DNA from: an uncultured Gammaproteobacteria bacterium
Lineage (GTDB): Bacteria > Pseudomonadota > Gammaproteobacteria > CAIUAS01
NCBI GenBank assembly: GCA_903897205.1
Contig: CAIUAS010000276.1
Span: 1 to 6,532 of the forward strand
DNA: 6,532 bases
Direction of reading: 5' to 3'
This document shows, in pieces, positions 1-5,403 of the stretch. Position 1 is the stretch's first letter. Every line of letters begins with the position of its first letter. The notes under the pieces were generated by a model. That model ran no database searches, was not told where the DNA came from, and saw only the letters and a list, made by a program, of their open reading frames with translations. The position numbers and the translations under genes were made by a program.

Positions 1-36
1 GATAACGCCGACAAGGGTAAACCAGAATTCGTTTAA
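1..36 (+). CDS. possible 3' end of an upstream gene (partial)
   Basis: Frame 1 is open from the first base and reads DNADKGKPEFV before a TAA at 34-36, which would be a charged, hydrophilic C-terminus of a gene entering from the left. Only eleven residues are visible, so no family can be named. Frame 2 is also open at the left edge, to a TAG at 80-82, but its translation looks less protein-like. No minus-strand gene starts convincingly here. An 87-base gap separates this stop from prmB. The call rests only on reading frame and composition and could be chance. Confidence 0.35.
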   Translation, partial: DNADKGKPEFV

Positions 37-38
37 GT

Positions 39-66
39 GCAATTATTTGGTGGCAATCATTTGGCT
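39..66 (+). repeat. 14-base tandem direct repeat upstream of prmB
   Basis: Two adjacent 14-base units, at 39-52 and 53-66, share GCAATYATTTGG: 11 of 12 core bases match, as do 11 of 14 bases overall. They lie about 60 bases upstream of the prmB start, where promoter elements would be expected. They could be a direct-repeat binding site for a regulator or simple chance in AT-rich DNA. No strong -35/-10 pair stands out here; the best candidate, TTGGTG at 47-52 with TAATAT at 69-74, is weak. Confidence 0.3.
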
Positions 67-123
67 TTTAATATTAGACTAGCGGTTTATGGGCGTCACA
101 AAACCTTAAACTAAATTTTTTAA

Positions 124-1059
124 ATGGAGAAAGCATTGTTAAACAAGAATCTATTTGAAGAGGCGGTGCTTGAGTTAAGTACATTGCGCGATATGTTACG
201 TTGGGGAATGAGCCAGTTTTATGCAGAAAATATTTATTTCGGACATGGAACAGATAATGCGTGGGATGAAGCGGTCCAGTTAGTTTTGCACACCTTGCAT
301 TTGCCGCTGGATGTTAATAAACACGTGTTAGATGCTAATTTAACTACCAGTGAACGCAAGAAAATTGCTAAGTTATTTTATCGGCGGATTAGTGAGCGGA
401 TTCCTGCTGCTTACTTAACGCATGAAGCTTGGTTTGGTGGTTTGAAATTCTATGTCGATGAGCGCGTGTTAATTCCACGTTCACCTTTAAGTGAATTAAT
501 TGAACAACAGTTTTCTCCCTGGATTTTAGCGGAAAAAGTGGAATCTGTTTTAGACTTATGTACAGGCAGTGCTTGTATTGCTATTGCGTGTGCTAAAGCA
601 TTTCCAGAGGCAATGATTGATGCGGTTGATATTTCGGCGGATGCGCTGGCGGTTGCAAAACAAAATGTTGACCAGCATGGTTTAACGGAGCAAGTGCATT
701 TAATCCAAACAGATTTGTTTGATAAGCTAGGCAATAAAAAATATGACGTCATTATTAGCAATCCGCCGTATGTAGCGGAATACGAAATGAAAGCGTTACC
801 GCAAGAATATCGGCATGAGCCAGCGCTGGGTTTGGCGGCAGGTGAGGAAGGCTTAGATATTGCTATTAAAATTTTGCAACAGGCAGAACAGTATCTAACC
901 GATGAAGGTATTTTAATTGTGGAAGTAGGAAATAGCGAAATTGCTTTGGCTCAGCGCTATCCAACTGTGCCATTTACTTGGCTGGAATTTCAAAGAGGCG
1001 ATGGTGGTGTGTTTTTATTAACGGCAAAACAGCTGCGAAAATATAAAAAAATATTTTAA
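124..1059 (+). CDS. prmB: 50S ribosomal protein L3 N5-glutamine methyltransferase PrmB
   Basis: PrmB uses S-adenosylmethionine to methylate the side-chain amide of a glutamine in ribosomal protein L3 and acts in the cytoplasm during ribosome assembly. The protein has 311 residues, close to the roughly 310 of E. coli PrmB, and aligns by eye end to end. The N-terminal substrate-binding part carries DMLRW (23-27) and GHGTDNAWDEAVQLVL (40-55). The Rossmann-type methyltransferase domain has SAM motif I, DLCTGSAC (144-151, with Ala where E. coli has Gly), the acidic ribose-binding residue D169 in VDIS, and the NPPY active-site motif (213-216) typical of glutamine/adenine methyltransferases. The YRHEPALGLAAG stretch (229-240) and the C-terminal FTWLEF (284-289) are PrmB-like, which separates it from the release-factor enzyme PrmC. 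The ATG at 124 has no clear Shine-Dalgarno sequence, but homology supports this start. aroC follows after 63 bases on the same strand, and co-transcription is plausible. Confidence 0.96.
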   Translation: MEKALLNKNLFEEAVLELSTLRDMLRWGMSQFYAENIYFGHGTDNAWDEAVQLVLHTLHLPLDVNKHVLDANLTTSERKKIAKLFYRRISERIPAAYLTHEAWFGGLKFYVDERVLIPRSPLSELIEQQFSPWILAEKVESVLDLCTGSACIAIACAKAFPEAMIDAVDISADALAVAKQNVDQHGLTEQVHLIQTDLFDKLGNKKYDVIISNPPYVAEYEMKALPQEYRHEPALGLAAGEEGLDIAIKILQQAEQYLTDEGILIVEVGNSEIALAQRYPTVPFTWLEFQRGDGGVFLLTAKQLRKYKKIF

Positions 1060-1122
1060 GAATTATTTAAAGAATTAGACATTCATTATTTAAGTAAAAA
1101 TTAATTAGGATAATTTAAGCGT

Positions 1123-2202
1123 ATGTCTGGTAATACAATAGGTAAATTGTTTTGTGTGACCACCTTTGGGGAAAGCCATGGGCCTGCTTTAGGCGCTATC
1201 GTAGATGGTTGTCCGCCTGGGTTGGAATTATCGGAAGCAGACATTCAACAAGAAGTCGATCGACGGCGCACCGGGCAATCACGTTATACTTCACAACGGC
1301 ATGAACTTGATCAAGTAAAAATATTATCAGGGGTATTTGAAGGAAAAACGACGGGTACGCCGATTGGTTTATTAATAGAAAATACCGATCAACGCTCGTG
1401 TGATTATGAAAAAATAAAAGATCAACTGCGTCCTGGTCATGCCGATTACACCTATTGGAAAAAATATGGCATTCGGGATTATCGTGGTGGCGGGCGTTCA
1501 TCGGCGCGTGAAACCGTTATGCGAGTTGCCGCCGGTGCCATTGCTAAAAAATATTTGCAGCAACGTTATAAGGTAGAAATTCGCGGCTGTTTAATACAAT
1601 TAGGCCCGATTAAATTGGATGTCAAAGATTGGCATATCGTCGAAAGCAATCCATTTTTCTGCGCGGATGCCGCAAGAATTTCTGAATTAGAAAGTTATCT
1701 GCAAGCCTTAATTAAGGAAGGCAATTCGATAGGCGCTTGTTTGCAAATTGAAGCAAAAAATGTGCCGGTGGGTTTAGGTGAACCGATTTTCGATAAATTG
1801 GATGCCGATATTGCCAGTGCGATGATGAGCATTAATGCGACCAAAGGCGTGGGGATTGGGGCAGGTTTTGCTTGTGTAGAACAAAAAGGCACGGAGCATC
1901 GCGATGAAATTTCGCCAGCAGGCTTTTTAAGCAATCATGCCGGCGGTATTTTAGGGGGAATTTCAACCGGACAGGATGTGATTGTACAGTTAGCATTCAA
2001 ACCTACCTCAAGTTTGCGCATCCCCGGAAATACCATAAATATTCAAGGTGAAGCGGCTGAAATAATTACCACAGGCAGGCATGATCCTTGTGTTGCTTTG
2101 CGCGCAGTACCGATTGCTGAGGCCATGCTGGCAATAGTATTGATGGATCATCTGTTACGCCACCGCGCGCAAAATTATGAGGTAAGCAATGGTAAAGGAT
2201 GA
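1123..2202 (+). CDS. aroC: chorismate synthase
   Basis: AroC converts 5-enolpyruvylshikimate-3-phosphate to chorismate with reduced FMN as cofactor. This is the last shikimate-pathway step, feeding aromatic amino acids, folate and quinones. The 359-residue length matches the family (361 in E. coli). The three family signatures are present: GESHGPALGAIVDGCPPG (16-33), the RPGHADYTYWKKYG region (103-116) running into RGGGRSSARET (121-131), and GRHDPCVALRAVPIAEAM (318-335). The two conserved active-site histidines are seen as H19 and H106, and the NHAGGILGGIS segment (271-281) that shapes the FMN pocket is intact. The start is the ATG at 1123, with AGGA at 1107-1110 as a somewhat distant ribosome-binding site. 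Nothing suggests truncation or loss of function. It sits between prmB and asd on the same strand with 63- and 65-base gaps. Confidence 0.98.
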   Translation: MSGNTIGKLFCVTTFGESHGPALGAIVDGCPPGLELSEADIQQEVDRRRTGQSRYTSQRHELDQVKILSGVFEGKTTGTPIGLLIENTDQRSCDYEKIKDQLRPGHADYTYWKKYGIRDYRGGGRSSARETVMRVAAGAIAKKYLQQRYKVEIRGCLIQLGPIKLDVKDWHIVESNPFFCADAARISELESYLQALIKEGNSIGACLQIEAKNVPVGLGEPIFDKLDADIASAMMSINATKGVGIGAGFACVEQKGTEHRDEISPAGFLSNHAGGILGGISTGQDVIVQLAFKPTSSLRIPGNTINIQGEAAEIITTGRHDPCVALRAVPIAEAMLAIVLMDHLLRHRAQNYEVSNGKG

Positions 2203-2260
2203 TATGGTAGGTTGCGATAAAATGAATCAAGCAATCTCGAGTTTCTTTAAGATAAAATAG
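2189..2260 (+). other. 23-codon small reading frame bridging aroC and asd
   Basis: An ATG at 2189 opens a 23-codon frame that overlaps the last 14 bases of aroC and ends with a TAG at 2258-2260, on the Shine-Dalgarno sequence of asd. It has its own plausible ribosome-binding site, GAGG at 2179-2182, six bases before the ATG. The peptide begins MVKDDMVGCDK and ends SSFFKIK; it matches nothing I recognise. Its position would let translation pass from aroC to asd, as a coupling or leader peptide. Such a short frame can easily arise by chance, so this is only a candidate. Confidence 0.2.
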
Positions 2261-2267
2261 AGGAATT

Positions 2268-3290
2268 ATGTCACAAAAATATGATATTGCTATTATTGGC
2301 GCCACGGGTGCTGTAGGCGAAGCCATTTTAAATATATTAGAAGAACGTGAGTTTCCCATAGGAAAATTATATCCATTAGCCAGTAAACGTTCTGCTGGAA
2401 AAACTGTTTTATTTAGAAATAAACCTCTTATGGTGCAAGACTTAGCAGAGTTTGATTTTACTCAAACACAGTTTGCATTTTTTTCGGCGGGCGGCAGCGT
2501 CTCAGCGAAGTTTGTTCCAAAAGCTACAGAAGCCGGTTGCATTGTTATTGATAACACTTCTCGCTTTCGCTATGAAGCAGACGTACCTTTAGTTATTGCT
2601 GAAGTTAATCCGCATGCGTTGGCTGATTATGCCAGGCGCAATATTATCGCAAATCCTAATTGTTCAACGATGCAGATGTTAGTGGCATTAAAGCCCATTT
2701 ATGATGCGGTTGGTATCACGCGAATTAATGTAGCTACTTATCAATCGGTATCGGGCGCAGGGCGTAAAGGTATTAATGAGTTGGTTGAACAAACCGCCTC
2801 GTTATTAAATGGATTAAAGATAAAACCCAAGGCATTCACCCGCCAGATTGCTTTTAATGTGTTGCCACAGATAGATGAATTTCAAGCCAATGGTTATACC
2901 TTTGAAGAAATGAAGATGGTGCTGGAAACACAGAAGATATTTGAAGATGAAGATATTACAGTAAATCCTACTGCTGTGCGGGTCCCTGTTTTTTATGGTC
3001 ATTCAGAAGCGGTGAATATTGAAACTAAAGATAAAATAACGGCGGAACAAGCGCGTCAATTGCTGAAAAAGGCTCCTGGTGTGATTGTGATTGATAAACA
3101 AGTTCCAGGTGGCTATCCAACGCCTGTAGGTGATGCGGTTGGCCAGGATGCTGTTTATGTTGGACGTATCCGCGAAGATATTTCCCATCCCTATGGGCTT
3201 AATCTTTGGATAGTGTCAGACAATATTCGTAAAGGGGCAGCTTTAAATGCGGTTCAGATTGCTGAACTATTGATTAAAGATTATTTTTAA
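2268..3290 (+). CDS. asd: aspartate-semialdehyde dehydrogenase
   Basis: Asd reduces 4-aspartyl phosphate to aspartate 4-semialdehyde with NADPH. This is the branch point to lysine, diaminopimelate for the cell wall, threonine and methionine. The protein has 340 residues, fitting the shorter, usg-1-like class rather than the roughly 367-residue E. coli type. The NADP-binding loop GATGAVG is at 11-17. The catalytic cysteine is C132 in NPNCST (129-134), followed by the TYQSVSGAG segment with Q159 (157-165). The active-site histidine is H245 in RVPVFYGHSEA. The C-terminal DNIRKGAALNAVQIAE (318-333) is also characteristic. GAGGA at 2260-2264 is a strong ribosome-binding site just before the ATG at 2268, which supports this start. 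It is probably the last gene of a prmB-aroC-asd unit. No simple hairpin-plus-U-tract terminator follows; a long palindromic element begins 19 bases after the stop. Confidence 0.97.
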   Translation: MSQKYDIAIIGATGAVGEAILNILEEREFPIGKLYPLASKRSAGKTVLFRNKPLMVQDLAEFDFTQTQFAFFSAGGSVSAKFVPKATEAGCIVIDNTSRFRYEADVPLVIAEVNPHALADYARRNIIANPNCSTMQMLVALKPIYDAVGITRINVATYQSVSGAGRKGINELVEQTASLLNGLKIKPKAFTRQIAFNVLPQIDEFQANGYTFEEMKMVLETQKIFEDEDITVNPTAVRVPVFYGHSEAVNIETKDKITAEQARQLLKKAPGVIVIDKQVPGGYPTPVGDAVGQDAVYVGRIREDISHPYGLNLWIVSDNIRKGAALNAVQIAELLIKDYF

Positions 3291-3308
3291 ATTTTAATTA
3301 ATTTTGAG

Positions 3309-3436
3309 ATATACCAAATTCGTTGAGGTTTTGCGTTTTTATTGCGCTAGTTAACATCGGTGGCTCGGGGCCCTTGTCGCTGCGGTGCTCCTTTTTAGAG
3401 TTTATAAAACGTAAAATTTCAGCGGGTTTGGTATAT
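3309..3436. repeat. 128-base palindromic element with 31-base inverted arms (MITE-like)
   Basis: The left arm (3309-3339) and right arm (3406-3436) are inverted copies: 25 of 31 positions pair as Watson-Crick, including the outer ten, ATATACCAAA/TTTGGTATAT. The other six positions (left bases 3319, 3320, 3323, 3327, 3328 and 3333) are all T-G or G-T pairs on the plus strand, so a plus-strand RNA would form an unbroken helix. The arms enclose about 66 bases whose middle (around 3357-3391) is clearly GC-rich, unlike the AT-rich flanks, and contains the GGGCCC palindrome. Size, terminal inverted repeats and absence of coding capacity suggest a non-autonomous mobile repeat. The outer TA steps would suit an IS630/Tc1-type TA target, but a target duplication cannot be separated from the arm ends. 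It fills most of the 179-base gap between asd and the next gene. No U-tract follows, so it is not a standard terminator. Confidence 0.75.
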
Positions 3437-3437
3437 A
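3429..3437 (+). promoter_or_regulatory. possible extended -10 promoter at the right end of the palindromic element
   Basis: TGGTATATA at 3429-3437 fits the extended -10 pattern TGnTATAAT, with TATACT at 3434-3439 as an overlapping alternative. Transcription would start near 3443-3447, leaving a leader of roughly 25 bases before the ATG at 3470. No good -35 box lies at the right distance, which extended -10 promoters tolerate. If real, the arm of the repeat supplies the promoter for the two downstream genes. This is inferred from sequence resemblance in an AT-rich stretch. Confidence 0.3.
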
Positions 3438-3469
3438 CTTAACATACGACTAACAAATCGATAATTATT

Positions 3470-3991
3470 ATGGCCACTCGACAATCGCATGAACAACTTT
3501 TAGATGAATTAGAAAGCATTTTAAAGGGCAGGCAACCGTTTGCGTCCAAGGTAAAGACAGCTTCCTCTTTTGTTAGTATAGAAAATTTAGATGCGACCGA
3601 TGATGATTCTGGCGAAGAGGGCGGCTCCGGTACCGGTGCCCCTGGCTCTACTGAGCCTCTCATGGATTTGTCTGTTTTTGGACTTACTAGTTCAGCAGAA
3701 TTTTTATTAGCAGAACAAATACGTAAAGGAGAATCCCAATTTGGTTGGGTCCCAAATACGAAAGATCCTACTAAACCTCGGCAAAGTGCTGAAGCAGGAA
3801 ATCGTGGCCCACAGCGGCATCCATTATTAAGTGAGAGCCAACGTTTTGATGGAGCGGATCCAAAGCTTAATGCGTTACCGACGGACAATCCTGAGGCGCG
3901 TGAGCAATATAATCGGCTTGCTAATGAGCTTCGTCCGGCAGCAAAACCCACTAATACCTATGTGGAAACTCCTACTTTTAAGCCTATTTAA
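3470..3991 (+). CDS. hypothetical protein, probably largely disordered, upstream of ankH-like gene
   Basis: I do not recognise this 173-residue protein. Residues 7-19 look like a short amphipathic helix (HEQLLDELESILK). Residues 41-51 are acidic (DATDDDSGEEG) and run into a Gly/Ser/Ala/Pro linker (51-60). A hydrophobic patch lies at about 64-81, and the rest is polar and rich in Pro, Asn, Gln and Arg. There is no cysteine, signal peptide or membrane segment, so it is probably cytoplasmic or exported by a system that needs no Sec signal. The ATG at 3470 has no Shine-Dalgarno sequence, but it is the first in-frame Met, and the next is residue 65. The stop is 12 bases from the ankyrin gene, and both share one reading frame, so they are probably co-expressed. 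It could be an accessory protein or a second secreted substrate; that is inference from position. The antisense frame over the same stretch is taken to be a shadow. Confidence 0.75.
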   Translation: MATRQSHEQLLDELESILKGRQPFASKVKTASSFVSIENLDATDDDSGEEGGSGTGAPGSTEPLMDLSVFGLTSSAEFLLAEQIRKGESQFGWVPNTKDPTKPRQSAEAGNRGPQRHPLLSESQRFDGADPKLNALPTDNPEAREQYNRLANELRPAAKPTNTYVETPTFKPI

Positions 3992-4003
3992 TACACAGTT
4001 AAT

Positions 4004-5395
4004 ATGTCATTAGCCAATACAATTATTTATGGAACTCCTGGGGAAGTAGCGCAGCATATACAAGAGGGGGCTGAGGTAAATCAATTAGATGAATATGGTT
4101 TTTACCCTATCATTGAAGCCGCTATCGCTAATAGCCCTGAAAAAGCAGAGGTTTTATTAAAGTATGGTGCGGATGTTAATCAGGCTGATGTGACAGGCCG
4201 TACGGCATTACATTGGGCCGCTGATAATAATAATATTCCGCTTTGCAAATTATTATTAGAAAATAAAGCTAATGCCAATGCCTATACAACCAACGGGCAA
4301 TCGGTGTTGGTTTATCCTCTGCTACGCGGGCACCATCAATTAAAAAATTTACTTTATCGCTATCGAGCTGATCTTGATTTTGCGCAGGATTTTATTAATA
4401 CAAAGTTATTAGGCCATCGCTACGAATTACATGGCTATGTTGATATTGTAGATAGTGAAGGGCGTTTTGTTGAATTAGATTATGATGGTTTTTTCTTGGA
4501 ATTTACGGTCGATATTATTCGGCATTCACTAGAGCGTTTTATTAATAATTTTGCTGCCAAACATTTGCGCCCGTATTTTAAATATCTGCAAAAAATCATT
4601 CAAAGCTTTGCAAATGCCAGTGAATTATTACGTTATCAACAATATACCATTAAATTACAAGAGCATGCTGATAAAATTGATAAATTATTAAATCGTGAAT
4701 TATTGCTGCTACCCATTGCTTATGAAGGTCATGGGGTCACCTTTGTTAAATATAAAAATCTATTAGTTAAATGTGATCGAGGCGAAAATAGTAAATTTGA
4801 AGGTACGGTTGTTATTTATCAAATCACCGATCTGCGGCGCTTTAATGATGAGTTTGTTAAACAACTGCTTTATAAAAGGCAGTCGAAAGAAATTATTCAT
4901 GCGGGATTGAAACAAATATTAGGATTGCAAACCGTTGGGCATTTACCGGTAACCGCCCAAATCATTGGAAATTGTTCGTGGGCTAATGTAGAGGCGAGTA
5001 TCCCCGCTATGCTTTTTTTGCAAATGCTGAGTGAAAATAATAGTAAAAAAGATATCAAAAAATATCGTGATATTGCCATGCGATTCTTTAGCGAGTGGGA
5101 AGCATGGGATAGAGAACGCTCATTAGAAGAATGTATTCTAGGTTTTTCTGAGGCAAACAAAGCGCGCAAGGCTTCAAAAGCAGCTATTTTAGGCGCTGTT
5201 TTATTTCAAAAATGCCGATATGAAATTCCTAAACATCTTAAAGTGGCGGAAAAGATATTATCAATTTTAACTATTCCAGAGTATCAATACGTATTAAAAA
5301 GTTACATAGAAGTTTTTTGGAAGAATAAGCCTACACCAGCGGGTAAAAATCTTATGCAGTTACTAGATGATGCTGGTATTAAGATATCGCTTTAA
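4004..5395 (+). CDS. ankH: ankyrin-repeat, cysteine protease-like protein; likely AnkH/LegA3-type Dot/Icm effector
   Basis: The 463-residue protein starts with four ankyrin repeats (about 5-29, 31-63, 64-97, 98-130); the third has the classic GRTALHWAA (65-73). The second ends LLKYGADVN (51-59), fitting the LxxxxxD(V/I)N motif hydroxylated by the host asparaginyl hydroxylase FIH. A large C-terminal domain follows. It contains GHGVTFVKY with H243, VKCDRG with D258, and QIIGNCSWAN with Q319 and C324, a set resembling a cysteine protease active site. This layout and length match AnkH of Legionella, a core Dot/Icm effector that, as I recall, has four ankyrin repeats and a cysteine protease-like domain and binds host LARP7 of the 7SK snRNP. 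A hydrophobic residue at -3 (I461) is common in Dot/Icm substrates. There is no signal peptide. The ATG at 4004 lacks a clear Shine-Dalgarno sequence, but ankyrin homology begins at once. Orthology is inferred from architecture, not from alignment. Confidence 0.85.
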   Translation: MSLANTIIYGTPGEVAQHIQEGAEVNQLDEYGFYPIIEAAIANSPEKAEVLLKYGADVNQADVTGRTALHWAADNNNIPLCKLLLENKANANAYTTNGQSVLVYPLLRGHHQLKNLLYRYRADLDFAQDFINTKLLGHRYELHGYVDIVDSEGRFVELDYDGFFLEFTVDIIRHSLERFINNFAAKHLRPYFKYLQKIIQSFANASELLRYQQYTIKLQEHADKIDKLLNRELLLLPIAYEGHGVTFVKYKNLLVKCDRGENSKFEGTVVIYQITDLRRFNDEFVKQLLYKRQSKEIIHAGLKQILGLQTVGHLPVTAQIIGNCSWANVEASIPAMLFLQMLSENNSKKDIKKYRDIAMRFFSEWEAWDRERSLEECILGFSEANKARKASKAAILGAVLFQKCRYEIPKHLKVAEKILSILTIPEYQYVLKSYIEVFWKNKPTPAGKNLMQLLDDAGIKISL

Positions 5396-5403
5396 GTACG
5401 TAA

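Noticed and set aside
19..35. Second copy of the palindromic-element arm near the left edge
   Set aside because: ACCAGAATTCGTTTAAG resembles the left arm ACCAAATTCGTTGAGG only over about a dozen bases with a gap, and there is no partner arm; probably chance.
1038..1057. AAAATAT/ATATTTT inverted repeat at the end of prmB as a terminator
   Set aside because: The arms are only seven A-T pairs with an A-tract loop, and no U-tract follows the hairpin; it would be too weak to terminate and is explained by AT-rich coding sequence.
3438..3455. PmrA-like box (CTTAA...CTAAC) upstream of the effector pair
   Set aside because: Only the first half fits the CTTAA repeat, the second is degenerate and the spacing is one base off, so resemblance to the Legionella/Coxiella PmrA site is not convincing.
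3439..3951. 170-codon minus-strand frame over the hypothetical gene
   Set aside because: Its translation is rich in Ser, Arg and Cys with no domain-like pattern, and it lies wholly antisense to the better-supported plus-strand gene that pairs with the ankyrin gene.
3831..4013. 60-codon plus-strand frame overlapping the end of the hypothetical gene and start of the ankyrin gene
   Set aside because: It is out of frame with both genes, has no recognisable protein features and is best explained as a shadow frame.
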